NCBI GenBank assembly: GCA_019188255.1 | Contig: JAETXT010000003.1 | Coordinates: 620,001 to 684,000, forward strand | Direction of reading: 5' to 3' | Origin: Verticillium longisporum | Taxonomy: Eukaryota > Ascomycota > Sordariomycetes > Glomerellales > Plectosphaerellaceae | Length of the DNA stretch: 64,000 nucleotides | Shown: piece by piece, positions 11,916-24,585 of the stretch | How positions within the stretch are numbered: position 1 is the first letter of the stretch | Layout of the letters: each line of letters begins with the position of its first letter | Notes under the pieces: model-generated | Told to the model about the DNA's origin: nothing | The model's database searches: none | The model's input: only the letters and a program-made list of their open reading frames with translations | Position numbers and translations under genes: made by a program

Positions 11916-13255
11916 CTACCGTCTGTTCAGCCCAGAGACGAGCAGCACAACGCTGCCAAACTGCCTCCGCAGATCCTCCTTCTCGACGTCGTGCGTATCC
12001 TCGACCTCGCCCCAGTGCCCAGTCTGCCAGGAAACCTCCAGACTCGTCGCCACAGCGGCTTGCTCGACGCCAAACTTCTCCCCGCCCGCCTCGCGCGCAG
12101 GCCGTAGCCCACCGGCGGGCTCGTCCTCGCTCCACTCGACGACGAGCCGGCTCGCGGCGACGACGCTCTTGCCGGCGAGCACGGCTCTCTCGAGGCCGGC
12201 GAGCTCCCACGAGCTGAGCCCGCTCACCCAGGCCTTGACAATGTCGCGGACGCCGTCGGCCTGGGGACGCGGCACGATGGCGTTGCCTTCGAGCACGGGC
12301 GCGATGGAGACGCCGGGCCAGACGTGCGCCCTCAGGTAGGCGAGCACGCCGATCGCCGTCTTCTCCTGGACGTCGCGCAGCCCGTCGCCGTCCTCGTTGC
12401 GGATGTCCAGGGGCCCTGGCGGCGGCGCCCAGCAGAGCATGGCGTCCGTGTCGAGGTAGCGCATCAGCGTCGTCGCGATCTGCGCGCGGATCGTCACGTC
12501 GTCCGGGTTCGCCGTCGACGAGAAGGGCGCCGGTGCCGCTGGCGCTGCCTCCCCGTCAGCAGCAGCAGCAGCAGCGGCAGCAGCCGAGGCTGAGGTGACC
12601 TCCTCGCCGTTGTCGTTGGCCTCAATGTCGAGGGCGCGGCAGATGAGCGATGTCAGGGGGATGAGGTGCTGCTTCGTCGCCTGGTAGGCGGGCGTCAGCA
12701 GGTCCCACTCGATGGCGACGGCCGAGGCGAGGTGCGGCTTGGACTTTGGCAGGCGGATGATGTTGGTTGTGCCTGGGTGGCGGAGGGGGCGGTTGTCGAG
12801 CATGACCTGCAGGGCGCCTGTTCACCATTTCCGTCTGTTAGTCATCTTGAGGCCCTGAATTGTGTCTCTTGCCGAGTCGTGTGTGTGTGAGGAAGAGAAA
12901 ACATACCGTCCACCTCCTCGACGCGCACCTCCTTCCAGAACCGCCTCTTGAGACCGCCCTTGACCCCCTTCATCGACGCGGCGTTGCGGATCTCCTGGGC
13001 CATCTCGAGCATCTCGGCCTGTCTCTTTCGCCGCGCCAGCTTGGCCGCCGCCTCCTGGCTCAGCTTGCTCTCGGCCGAGAACTCGGCGGAGGATCGTGGT
13101 GCCTCGGGCGGCGGGCCGGTGCCCACGACGGGCGCGACATCTGCCGTCTTGAAGACTGTCGAGGAGAGGCTGCGGCGGGATTGGCGCAGCAGGGGCGATG
13201 TGGCTGTCGCGATGCGCGGAATGGCGTGACGCGGCATTCTCGTAATGGCCTTCAT
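11916..13255 (-). CDS. ATP12: ATP12: mitochondrial F1-ATPase assembly chaperone
   Basis: Binds the unassembled F1 alpha subunit in the mitochondrial matrix during ATP synthase assembly. Exons 13255-12907 and 12817-11916 give 416 residues; the 89-base intron has a GTATGT donor and rejoins VDG with ALQVMLDNRPLRHPG, the family signature after the FWKEV motif. Residues 1-35 (MKAITRMPRHAIPRIATATS...) are rich in Arg, Ser and Ala without acidic residues, a typical matrix-targeting presequence. The EWD motif and the later WELAGLERAV segment are also ATP12 hallmarks. A poly-alanine insert (nine Ala) with adjoining Ala/Pro-rich sequence sits in the middle, encoded by a GCN repeat near 12560-12590. An in-frame upstream extension exists, but the presequence argues for 13255. 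Confidence 0.93.
12560..12590 (-). repeat. Trinucleotide repeat encoding poly-Ala in ATP12
   Basis: A run of AGC/GGC triplets (plus-strand reading agcagcagcagcagc...) encodes nine consecutive alanines inside the ATP12 reading frame. It keeps frame and looks like a variable-length insert between conserved blocks. Confidence 0.85.
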
Positions 13256-13825
13256 GGCGGCTGGGGAGTTTGCTGCGAGGTGCTGCTGCTGGCTGACTTG
13301 AGGTTTTCGTTGCAGCTGGCCGGGTTTCCCAATGGACGATTTTTGGAGACAGCAAGGAGAGCGACAGAGCTTCGACATGTTGGGGGGGCGCAGACCCACA
13401 TCGGAGCTCGGTAGTGGTGCCCGCCGATGCTCCGTGCTGACATCATCTAGTGCCATCGCCAGAACCCCTGAAGTCACCTTCGCTCTGACTTGCAAGTTGA
13501 GTCTAGACGTACATCTAAAGGTCAAACCACAGCGCTTCCATTTTCCTATTTCTTGGGTGGATCTCTCGTCTTGCTATGCCTTTGTCTTGCCTTGCTTTCT
13601 TTTGATGTGGTCTGTTCTGTAGAAGCTGCTGGCCGCCCTTATTTGTTTTCCCGCTTAGATATTCAGCTACTGACTGTTTGTTTGTGAAGAACCTCTCTGC
13701 CCGCAACGCCGGTACAACCAAGCCTGAATCATCACCTCTCCCGAACCCCGTCTAGAACCTCCCCCCTCTCTTTTCCACGTACAATGTAAAATTACATCAT
13801 CCTGCCCTACACCCACGTTGTGCCC
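13256..13825. other. Intergenic region upstream of ATP12
   Basis: Promoter and 5' leader of the ATP12 gene and the 3' flank of RTF1. No gene supported. Confidence 0.5.
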
Positions 13826-15887
13826 TCAGTCAAAGTCGACGTCGAGCTCGAGGTCAATCTCGCCGATGATGTCGTCGTCGCAGATGGGGCGGTGGATCAT
13901 GGGCAGGCCCTTCTTCTCCGCCTTGCGCGCATTCTCCAGCGCCTTGGCAATGTGCGGCAGCACCTCGGACTCCTTCTTGACGGCCGCCATCTTGGGCGTG
14001 CCGCTGGCCGGCGTGCCGTTGCCGCTCGCCGCGCTGTCCTCGGCCTTTTGGTGGTTCTGGTGCACAAACTTGGTCTTGGTGCGGATGCGTCGCGAGAGGT
14101 CAATGTCGGTCAACTCGCCGCGCTCAATGGCCGCCTCCTTCTTGCGCGCCTCGTGCTTCTCTTTGAGCTGCGCCTTGCCGACGTTGGCCGCGTTCTGGCG
14201 TCGCCGTTCGCGGTTGATGTCGGCGAGCCGGTCCTGCTGCGCCGCGTTCGTCGACGTCGTCTTGGGCGCGTCGAGCGTCGTGCGGAACGCGAGCCGGTTG
14301 CTCAGCAGGTCGTCCAGCTCCTCCTGCAGCTCCGCGATCCGCCGCGTGTGCCCGGCCGCCGTCGCCTCCTCAATCTCCCACCGCAGACGGTCGCGCCGCT
14401 CGGGGTCAAACTTTTTCCGCAGCTCGTTCTTGCGCGCCACCTTTTCGTCAATCTCGGCGCTCGTGAGGCTGCGTTCGACAAACTTGTTGATGTCGTCAAT
14501 CTTGTTGAGGAGCACCTGCGTCTTAGGGAACGCCATGCCGTCCACCTGCAGCGTCGTCACGTAGCGGTTGAATTCGCGCTGTGTTGCCTGTCAGTCGAGG
14601 GCTCTGAGATGGACCTCAGGTCAAGGAAACATTCTCCTAGTCTCACCTCTGTGACCGGCTTGTCGGAGCAGAAAATAAAGGCAAACTCCTTCTCCGCCTT
14701 GCCGTGCGCCGCAATCACGTACTGATCCGTCACAAAAGACCCGCTGGGACCGTTGAGCGCGTAGGGCTTACCCACGGCGATGCCTGCCAAACGTCAGCGA
14801 GAAGCCCAAGGATGAGAAACACTAGAACAAACACTCACCCTTGATCTTTGCCAGTCGATAGTCGTCCTGTCCCGTCTTAGGGTCAGGGCCCAGACTGACG
14901 CGGACGTAACAGCCCGTGATGGCATTCTCGAAACCAGGGTTGAAGCAGTACTGAGCAAAGCGGCTGCGTCCGACACGGATGCGCTCGAAATCACGGATCG
15001 TGGCCGGCGGCAGCTCTCGGGGCGGCGAGTGCCTGTCTTGGGAGAAGGAGCGACGGCGGCCGCCGTCGTACGAGTCGCGCGAACGCGATCGCGACGAGGA
15101 GTGTCGGCGGTCACGGTGAGGCGAGTCGCGACCCGTACGGCGGTTCTCCTCACGGGCGCGGGCGCGGTCGTTCTTCTCGGCGCGGGCGCGGCGGAGCGAG
15201 TCGATGGCGGCGCCCGTCTTGCTCGTTTCGGTGCGCTGGCGGGACGACTTGCGGGAGTCCTCGTCGTCGAGGTCGGCGGCATCGGCCGTCCGCTTCTTGA
15301 CCTTGTTCTTCTTCTCCTCGTTCTCCTGCTTGGCCACGAGCTGCCGCAGCATGCGGTTCTGCTGCTGGCGATCAATCTCGGCCTGGCGGTCGGCGAGCAG
15401 CGACTCACGCTCGACCTCGCGCATGCCCATAACATGCTTCTTCTCCGCGGCGCTGCGGAACATGCCGTCTACGGGGTACTTGTCTTCGTCGTCTGGGTCG
15501 GCTGAGCCCTCGGCTTCCGAGTCGGACTCGTCCATGGCTGCTGAGCCGTCGGATTTGGGACTGCCTGGTGGCGAGAAGCTGGGCAGCGTCAGGGAGGGGT
15601 CTGGCTCATGGCAACTAACGAAGGAACGGGCGCAACAGGAGAAAGAACGTCGTGAACGTCGTGAACGTCGTGAATGGGGCGTTGGCAACTTACGCCTCGC
15701 CTTCGTCGGCATCTGAATCATCGTCACCGCGGCCCCTTGCCCCCCTTTTCGCGCCACTGCCACCCTTCTTGGACGGAGGAGGAGAGGCAGAGTCGGCCCT
15801 GCTGTCCCTGTCCGACATGACCTCCTCCTCGTCGGACGAGTCATTGCCGCCTGCAAGAGCCAGAAGCTCGTCGTCAATGTTGCTCAT
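13826..15887 (-). CDS. RTF1: RTF1: Paf1-complex subunit with Plus3 domain
   Basis: Nuclear transcription-elongation factor that links the Paf1 complex to Spt5 and promotes H2B ubiquitylation. Four exons: 15887-15694, about 15614-14839, 14783-14647 and 14578-13826; about 619 residues. The N-terminus is acidic and Ser-rich (MSNIDDELLALAGG, SDSEAEG), followed by a charged coiled-coil-like segment (EIDRQQQNRMLRQLVAKQENEEKK) and an RS-rich stretch. The Plus3 domain runs from IRDFERIRVGRSRF across introns 2 and 3 to EREFNRYV; both junctions are phase-consistent and restore KIKGIAVGKPY and DKPVTEREFNRY. The C-terminus is a long helical charged region. The acceptor of intron 1 is uncertain: 15614 and 15578 are both in phase and differ by 12 residues. 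Confidence 0.93.
15645..15671. repeat. Three perfect copies of a 9-base repeat in RTF1 intron 1
   Basis: The unit gaacgtcgt occurs three times head to tail. It lies inside the first intron of RTF1 (complementary strand), so it does not affect coding if the intron is removed. Confidence 0.85.
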
Positions 15888-16281
15888 GATGACCTGTGTG
15901 CGATGTGTGACGCCGGCGTTGGCGGGGTTGGGGTCGATGGGGGAGAGGGAGAGGGAAGAAGGATGCCAGGGGTTCGAGGGCGGATCTCTCCCAGAAAAAG
16001 GTAAAAGTGACTTGGTCGTTGGGAAACGGGATGCGACGAATCCAAAGTCGCGACTCGACGAACGTGCTGTGCCTGTGCCTTGTTGGAAGATTATGTCATC
16101 CGCATCCTGCACCACGGTGGGTCGTTCTGTCCTTGTACCTGGTGCTGCATGAGGTACGTACCTTATCAGAGTGGGCCACTCTTTCGTCGTTCGATGATCA
16201 TGATGGATGCATTTCACTCTACTACTTCACCTGCACCCACCATTCACTTCCCAACCCGCGACTGCACTACACGATCCGACC
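15888..16281. promoter_or_regulatory. Shared divergent promoter of RTF1 and COQ7
   Basis: The 394 bases between two divergently transcribed core genes must hold both promoters. I see pyrimidine-rich stretches near the COQ7 side but no TATA box. Confidence 0.5.
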
Positions 16282-17086
16282 ATGCCTTGCAGCCGGTGTC
16301 TTCTCAGGCCACCTCTGGCCCTCTCCAGACCCCTCAACCACCTCGCCCGCCCCTCCCTCGCCGCCAGCCGAGAGCTCTCTTCAACCTCAACGTCGAATGC
16401 GACGACTCAGACACCCTCCCCGACGACCCCTCCCAAGCTCAAGCCATTGACCCAAGAGCAGCGCGACTTTCTCTCTTCTGCCGTATGGACCCCACTGCCC
16501 GCACTCCGTGCCGTCGGAGAACTCCAGACCGAAACTGACTCCTCTCTCCCAGCTGCGCGTCAACCAAGCCGGCGAGCTCGCCGCCACCCTCATCTACACA
16601 GCCCAGACGCCCCCCATCGTCACCCGCCACCCCCCCCCCCCGCCCCTCATGAAGCACATGTACGACCAGGAGGCCGGCCACCTCAAAACCTTCAACGCCC
16701 TGCTCGCCAAGCACCGCGTCCGCCCGACGGCCCTCTACCCGCTCTGGCAGGTCCTCGCCACGGGCCTCGGCTGGGGCACCGCCGTCCTCGGCCGCGAGGC
16801 CGCCATGGCCTGCACCGAGGCCGTCGAGACGGAGATTGGCGACCACTACAACGCCCAGATCCGCGTCCTGCTCGAAATGGTCGCCCGCTGGCGCGACGAC
16901 GGCTACGACGTCGGCCCCGAGCTCACCGACCTCATCGGCACGCTGCGCAGGATACGCGACGAGGAGCTCGAGCACCTCGACCACGCCGTCGAGCACGACG
17001 CCAAAAAGGCCGAGCCCCACTGGCTGCTGATCGGCGTCATTCGCGCCGGCTGCAAGGGCGCCATCTGGGTGAGCGAGAAGGTCTGA
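16282..17086 (+). CDS. COQ7: COQ7: 5-demethoxyubiquinone hydroxylase
   Basis: Performs the penultimate step of ubiquinone synthesis, hydroxylating demethoxyubiquinone on the matrix face of the inner mitochondrial membrane. Exons 16282-16482 and 16553-17086 give 244 residues; the 70-base intron (GTATGG...CCCAG) is phase 0 and joins FLSSA to LRVNQAGE. Di-iron ligands of the ferritin-like fold are visible: E75 in NQAGE, E107 and H110 in DQEAGH, then Glu and His in TEAVETEIGDHY and DEELEHLDH. Residues 1-35 (MPCSRCLLRPPLALSRPLNHLARP) form a mitochondrial presequence. A run of C near 16628-16642 encodes five prolines. The start is the ATG directly ahead of the presequence; an ATG at 16207 is in frame but adds sequence of promoter character. 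Confidence 0.94.
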
Positions 17087-17557
17087 ACGGTGCTTTCCTC
17101 TTCCCGAAGGACTCTTCCACGATGCCCTCGATGTAGAGACAAAAGGAAGAGAGGAAGACGGTGGGTGCAGGCCGCATTGTTGTTTGTATAGTGACGGACG
17201 CGAAAATTGTAGGATGGCTGTACCATGGGGAAAAAATATGTGTAACACCACTGTGCAAGACGGATAGAAATGAAATGCAAAAATCGCCCAAAGAAGGCAA
17301 TGTTAATCAATCACACATGAATGCGAAGGCTAGGCTACAAAGCGCGTTGGTCCTGTAGCAGAAACGGGCATGTCCAGCACCGTCTTTCTCCCCATGCTGA
17401 AATGCGACGACCCATCCAACGCCGAGCTGACATGACCATGTCCTCCCCCAATGATAGGAATTCGAAAAGATACAGACAGCACCCAACGTCATCAGTTGCT
17501 GCGAGGCTGTTAGCAAGGACACCTACATCAAACGATCTCCTGGCATTCATTGACTTA
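17087..17557. other. Convergent intergenic region
   Basis: 3' flanks of COQ7 and the phospholipase D gene. No gene supported. Confidence 0.5.
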
Positions 17558-20500
17558 CTAAATTTGCAGAGGCGCAACGCCATCCACCTGGAAGCCCCAG
17601 TTGCCGTTCTGCTCCTCAGTCGCCAGCCAATCGTAAGGGAACTGTACTAGATGTCCCTGGATCAGGTTGAGCAGCTCCTCTGCCTCCACGGCCGGGAGAA
17701 CGTCCTCGGGGGTCCCGCCACGGCGACTGCCCTTAGTAGTGGCACGTCTGCGGCGACGGACAGACCCTTGGTTCTGCTGACCGGACGCGCTCCTATCTCT
17801 GTCTCTGGCTGGCTCCTTCTCCGTCGGCTGAAACGTCGCGCGTCGATCCCGACTCTTCTCTCGAGTAGGCAACGTCGAGCTATCTTCTGCTCCGTCAAAC
17901 GCCGGGAAGGGCGTGTCGCCAGCGGGGAGAATAGGCGAAGGGGCATCGAATGGGATCGACTTCTCAGGGTCCGCGCCATTCCTTGGTGCGACGCCCTGAT
18001 GATCGACCTTGCCGCGGCGAGCTGCATGGTAGGCCTTTTCATTGAACTCTTTGTTACCAGCACTGGTGCCGGGCACCATAATTTTTGGGGGATGGACGTG
18101 ATCCTTGACCTTGTCAAGACCCGTCTTTTCCTCCATCTTGTCTGTTGCCGCCTTCGCAATCGCGGCAGGGCCAGGGATACCAATGCCGGCACCGCCGCTA
18201 CCTGCAGCATTCGACTGCTCCGCAGCCTCGGGAGCAACCTCGGGTTCCTCGCCCGCCTTCTTGCCCTGCATGCTGTTGACAAATCTCTCGTTGTAGCTGG
18301 TGAAGTCGCGGTAATCATTCCATGTGAGAACCTCGGAATCCGGCATACAGCGGAAGACGCGGCGGAAGAGCTTGGTGTTGTTTTCGGCGACACGATTCCA
18401 TATCTCGTCCATGAACGAAATGTTCACGGGATCACGCATGCAGTCCTTGTCGAGTCGAGCTTGCTTAATGTCGGCCGCCAAGGGATGGGCTGGTCCCATG
18501 GACGGTTGTCCATTGACGTCCAGATAGACGGGCGGCCCGCCAATATCCGTGTCATCGACGGCTGGCAGGGTGGGAAGCTGGTTGGCACGGAGCAGGCCGA
18601 GCTGATCCGTAGTGCGACGGTTGAGTGCCGGCATGGGTGGCAATTTGTCATTCTGCGACAAGTTGTCATGCTCTTCCGCTTGTGACAAGGAGGCGCGTCG
18701 CTCGTGTGGCTTCTTTGGGGCTTCAAGTGTTCCCTTGCCTTCCGCCAGCACGTTGTGGACAAGAACCTCGCGGCCGTTAATGATGACCGAGTCACGGCCG
18801 GTGTCAAGACCACGTTTCTCAGCTGCTTTCCAGTGATCCGGCCCATAGCCCTCGACCTCCAGGGCGTGTTCCGTATTGGACACTCGAAGGTCCTTCTCCT
18901 CGACCATCGATGCAGCTTCAGATTGGGAAAGAGGAGTGGCATCTGCATCGCGATTGAATCGTCTAGCATCCGACAGCCAAAGATGATCTTCGTTACTCGC
19001 CGAAGGGGCTGAGTTGCTGGGGCCGGCCTCATCAGCATCGAACCCTGGCGTCATGGGCTCATCGTTGTATATCTCGTGCATCTGTGCCGCCATTTCCTCC
19101 TCCCTGTCAAGCTCTGTCTGCCTCTCTTCCTCGAGAATCTCGTCCACATCGAGACCAAGATGCTCACGCATCAAACGCAGACGAAGCGTATGCGCGAATC
19201 GGCCGACGCGGTAGGGCTTGCCGCCCATCGTGGACCAGATCATGTCTGTGTCTCGGACAATGGCTGCCAACTCGGAGTCGCGGTCGCCTCGCAAAGATCG
19301 CTCGTTAATGTTGGCAGACCCAATAAGAGCCACACGGTCGTCCACAATGATACACTTCGCGTGAATGTAAAGCTGCTCCGTGACGAGCTCACCGCTGCCC
19401 ATCTTACCCCACTGACGCAGGCTGTAGAACTGGATGTAATCCTCGGGTTCGATGCCCGCCGCGCGAAGACGTCCAAAGATGGAGTTTTCTCCACGGCAGA
19501 TGCTGTAGAACTGACACTGCAGAATCAACCGGACGCTAGTGCCCTCTTGCTCGTCGACCCTGCTTTGGAAGCCTGGCAGTAACGGGATGACAATGCAAGC
19601 CTTCCAATCTTCTTCGTTGTTGTAGGCGCGGATGATTCGCTCAACGAGGGCGTCGCCGATGCGGTTGACAATCTTGGTGTTCATGACCTCTGTGCTGGTG
19701 ATGAAGAATTGGTTCTCCATGTATACGAAGTGGTCTGAATCCTCTATCATCTTGATATAGGCATTCTGAATGCTGTGCTCCGGGTCATCAATACCAAGTG
19801 ACCAGTTGCACGCAGATCTCAGGATCTGAACTTCGCATGTGCCAGTTAGGCCGAGGCCTTCCATCTCGCCTGGCTTGACATCTGGCGGCGGCAGAAGGAA
19901 GGGAAGAGGACGGGTTGTTGTGCGGCCACGGCGAATGTAGTTCCATCTCTGGACAAAGTGTCGTGTAAGATCTCTCGCCGGCTGGCCCACAACCTGCATG
20001 CCAATATCGTGCCAAGGCATCCTGGGGATTTTACCCCTGTCGTACATCTCTTCATAAGGTTCGTTAAGCTTGTAGAAATCTTGTACGCGGGCATTGGAGT
20101 AGTCTTTTCCAGGGAACAGCTGGCAGTGCAACGCATCCTTGGGCTGCTCGCTCTGCTCGAAGCCCGTGGGCTTATCGTCTACGCAAGGGTGTTGAGGACA
20201 GTCCCACCGGCCAAAGCAGAGATCGATGCCACCGACAAAGGCGATATCGTGATCGATAACGCAAAGCTTCTCGTGATGGGCAAAAAGAATTGGTTCTTCT
20301 TGAACTGATTCGGCGATCGCTGGACAAAGATATTCGGATGCAGGTTCAGCAGCGAATGTTTCGTATACTCTGAGTCAATGGGGATGGCGGCCTCGACGTT
20401 GCGGTACACGATGACGAATACCTTGACACCTTCTCGAGCCTTGCGCTGCAGCAGCCGGTCCAGACGCCATTTTTGACTGATGGCTGGTGGCCTTCGCATA

Positions 20501-23008
20501 TAGAGCTCAGGGCTCAGCCACCAATCGTGGATGTAAATGACATCCCTGGCCATACTGATGGCACGTGAAACGTTCCACATGTAGTCTCGGCCATCGACAA
20601 GCCATTGAGCGAATACACCCTGTCTGACTGGCGCAAAGCTGTCGAAACGGTTGACAGAATGCCACTTTGTCTGCTTCAACATCTCGGCGATGGAGTCTTC
20701 AAATTGCTTGAGCACTGCCTGATTTCTTGAGAAGAGCTTGACTTTGCGCTCCGAAGTGTGCAGCGTCAGGGTATGGTGTTTGTCAGGTGGCGGCTCTTTC
20801 GTCAGATCAATTTCTCTGGTACCGCTGGAGCCAATGTGCTTGAGCGAACTCTTTTAGATGCGATCCGGAACTTGGCGTCGACTAAGTACACATCGTATAC
20901 GAGCATGTTCTCTGGCGACTCAACGCACACGATGTAGCTGGACCGAACGAGAAACCATTTGCGGCTGTGCCGAGCAATGACTTTTTCTGGAGTCAAAACT
21001 CGTCTGAAATCGAGACCCTTGGAGGATTGGATGTGAAGGTAACACTCTTTTCCATGGTAGCTGCCCTCGGCAGCCAGGCGGACACCAAGTGCAGATAACT
21101 CGAGGAACTTGCAGAGTCGGTTGCTGTCTGCACGGAACATGAGCCATCGGACCATGTCTTGCATGTATTTCTCGAGAACCCTCCGTTGCCTCTCGACATA
21201 ACGTCGTCGAGACTGCATCATCTCCGCATGTCCCTCCAGTGCAGAAGTCTCGCCTGGATCCGTCAGTCCGGTTGACCTCCTTCGCATGCCAAGCATCCCC
21301 AGCCTAGACTTTTTTCTCCGGCCGCCCTGTGGACGGCCGTCGGTCTCGTCGGCTGTCTCGTCAACAGTGCGCTCGCCAGGGGTCTGTTCGGCCGGGTCAT
21401 CACCGCGAACACTAGCCATGTCGTCTTCCTCCGATTCGTCTTTGGTCCGCGCGCCACGAAGGTAGGGAAATGCGGCCCATGGGAATTTCGGCTGCTTTGG
21501 TCGCGAGCCAATGTCGGCTCTTCCGTGAATAAACTTGTCGTTGCTCATGGCAAACTTGTACCGCACATGGAGATTGTAGACGTCTTTGATGGTTCGGATG
21601 ATCGTCCACTTCATGCGGCTGGGCCCACTGCCGTATTCCATGTCGATAGTGAAAAGCCAATGTCGATCGCTGTCGTCGCCTGGCTCGGGCGCACTGTCCC
21701 TGATGTGAAGTCTCACTTGTTCGAGAAGTACAGGTATCCGCTTATTACCGTGCTCATCTCGCTGAATCATGCTTGCGAGCATGAGAGCCGCTGGTGCGCC
21801 AGCTCGAAGCTCAGCCATGAGCTCCGCGGACTTGGCAAAGTCGAAACGGTCCTCTTTCTTCTGCCTAAGAAGCTTCAGAGTATTCTTCACTTGCTTCCAC
21901 TTCTGCACACCGAACGTCGATGCTCGCTCACCACTGAAGAACGGACGTCTCGGCGTCATGGCATCGCCGTCTGATGCGCCGCCACCACCAAGAACCGTGA
22001 TCCGGCGGACATGGCCCGGTCCTCTCGTAGAGGGACCGCCCGTGTCGCGGGATTCGTTGCGTAAGGACCTCGTTGATCCTACGATCCATGAGTTGCCCCT
22101 CATCCATGAGGGCGTCGTCAGCTGATCACGGCCTTCGCCTTCAGACAAGCCGTGTTGATGATCCGGCGGGTCCGGCATGCTCAAGCGTCTCCTGAGACCC
22201 AACCTGCTCTGTACTACGGGCGAATCGGAGGCTGCTGCCCTCATGTTGGGCGTGCTGGGGACGGAAACTGGAGGCTTTCGAGGCCGGCGCATCATCCTCT
22301 TCTTCTTCTTGGCCCTACTTGTGTCGGAGACAACACCCTCGTCGGCAGTCTCTTCTGCATCGGCGTCAATGTCGCTACCTTCTTCTGCCAATGTACCAGG
22401 TATTCTTGATCCACCACGGGTAACAGTAGGAGATGCGTTCAGAGCTTGATTTCCGGCCTCACCGAGGGCGCCAGAGCTCGGCGATCTAGGGATCTGTGTG
22501 CTAGAGCCAGCAAACTGCTTCAGTTTGTTCATCAGGGACGAGCTGAGGGACTTGGCAGGGTCGTCCCAGGAGGTGTTTCGTGAATGCGTGTGGGCGGGGG
22601 CGCATCCAGCACAACATCGGCCCTGGCAAACTGAACGCTGCGACGCCCACCGCCTGGCGACGTGGGTTCCGAGTTACCTCCATTCTCTTGTAGAAAAGGC
22701 GGGTCTGGTGTTCGGTCATTCACGTCGGAGGAGTTGTTGAGCGTCGAAGGAACGTAGAGAGCCGGTGGTATCGGTCGACCGAGCGGATCGATGAGCGACT
22801 GGTGTCGGTGCGGTAGTCCGCCGTTCATGTAATCCCTTGCTTCAGTGGTCGACTCAACATTGTTCGGGCTTCCTGCCAACGGCGATGATTTGAGGATCGA
22901 GGGCAGTGGGCTCGCTGGACGGTCCGGAGAGCCAGCGATGGCTACCCTTGTCGGCTTGGGACTTCTGGTCAAAGGCGATACAGAATCATCACGCCGGTTG
23001 TCGCCCAT
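17558..23008 (-). CDS. Phospholipase D1 (PX-PH-PLD, Spo14 type) with three apparent frameshifts
   Basis: Hydrolyses phosphatidylcholine to phosphatidic acid and choline at membranes; the fungal relative Spo14/PLD1 acts in secretion and sporulation. Read as one exon, the gene would encode 1817 residues, usual for this family. Order: Ser/Pro-rich N-terminus (MGDNRRDD), PX domain (TIRTIKDVYNLHVRYKFAMS), PH domain (CYLHIQSSKGLDF), then the catalytic core with HKD motif 1 near 20265-20290 and HKD motif 2 (HAKCIIVDD), and an acidic tail. The frame breaks at three homopolymers that each seem one base short: G5 at 22596-22600, T4 at 20852-20855, and A5 at 20282-20286, the last at the edge of HKD motif 1. 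The 5451-base span plus three bases is divisible by three. No introns are needed. Treat as a probably intact gene with sequence errors, or else a recent pseudogene. Confidence 0.88.
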
Positions 23009-24585
23009 GATGAGCTGTGTAGGTGTCGTCAAGAAGGTGTCCAGAATGTTGTGGATATAGTTCGCAAGGTTGTCCTGGTGTTGTCAAGGGAAGCGCAGGT
23101 CATGGCAAGCACTCTATGTTCGTTTCGTTGGAGTGTCGTCGAGAGATGTTGTTGGCGGGCGACCGGTTCGGTATTCCAGGGAACGCAAGCCAGCTCTGAA
23201 AGAATCTGAACCCTTGGATCGACAGTCTCCTCAATTCCTTGGTCAGCAGCACAGTATGCTGCAGGAGCGTGATTCGAGCAACTCGGTTGTAGGAAAGCCG
23301 GAAGAATTGACCGAGGAACAATTGATGCGCTGCGAGTGGACGTGGCTCTGCACGTGGGACGGATGTGAAATGTCGGGGTCAGATCGTCGTATCTAGTCCG
23401 GGAAGCCAGGTACCAGCGACTGTCAAGCGCTGTGTCGCTGAGCACCAACTTCAAGTTGAGCAACCTATAGAAGTAGTCAGGTGTTGCCGGTGTTGTCACG
23501 AGACGACCGATCAGTTGAAGGAAATAGGAGCGGAGAGTCACTCTTTCCCTGGGTGCCAGTCCCAATTTCGCATTCTCGGCGCGAACACGGGCGGGATTGG
23601 ATGCCTCCTTGGAGCGTACCCTTGCCCCTGCCCCCGAAAAGATACCTACAGCGATCTGCGCCTGGGAGGGCTACAGGGGGTTGCAGGGGATTGTTGGGGT
23701 GTTGTGGCTTCGGGTGGAACTCTGAAAGAAGGACCAGCCCAGTGACTCGGCAAGGCCTCAGTAGCGCTGTCTCAGCGCCAATCAGTGCTGAGGCAGGGAG
23801 ATTTAGCTTCTCGTTTCATCAAATGATGTCAAGGTCCCCCGCTGGCCGTGGCTGATGCTATCCCAATATGGCGCTGTCTTTATTTCAACCTGTGGCTTGC
23901 ACAGGTCATGTCATGGAATCCTCAATCAAGATCAGGCGGTGACCCGTGTTGAGACGCATCCGAGGTGTCCGAAATTGCATCTTGTCGGCCAAAGCAGATA
24001 AGAAGACTTCACGCACACACGCATGGGCGTTATGACCTTTGGCAGCGACATGTCGCAGAACGACAAATGCAACTTGCCATTCTGAGAGTTTTGAGTGTAG
24101 TCCCTTAGACTTTGGAACGCAAGAGGTGGCGCAGCAGGCGGGTCCTTCCCGCGGATGCTAAAAGCTGGTGCGACAGTCTAAAGTGAATACCATCTTGAGA
24201 TCTGCGACGGTTGGGCCGGAATGAAGGCTCAGCAGAATGCTGTACCTCGACTTGAAGACGATGGATTGCCAACGCGACAGCAAAGAACTGTCATCACGAC
24301 TTGACTACCTTGACCAAGGAATGAGATTATCAGTGATCCATCTTCGCTCTCCTGAATCAGCGACGCAGTCAGGGACTGAGAATCTCCATCCCTAGTAGGA
24401 CAACCAATAGCGATTGTTGCTCCTAAGACCCAATCAGGAAGCAGGGGTGAAGTTAGGCACCCAACGCTTATCGATAAGGGAGGAACGCGTCGAGCATCGC
24501 GGGTCCGCATCAATTGTGCATGACAGCAGGTAACGACGGCTTTACTACCAACGCGCTCTCGACAAGCCATACGCCAGCTATCAGC
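23009..24585. other. Divergent intergenic region, PLD1 and gamma-tubulin
   Basis: 1.6 kb between leftward PLD1 and rightward gamma-tubulin. A long frame at about 23029-23565 (minus) lies in the PLD1 5' leader and has no domain. I see no other gene or RNA. Confidence 0.5.

Noticed and set aside
23029..23565. 178-codon minus-strand frame before PLD1
   Set aside because: Lies in the PLD1 leader, no domain, and does not join PLD1 in frame.
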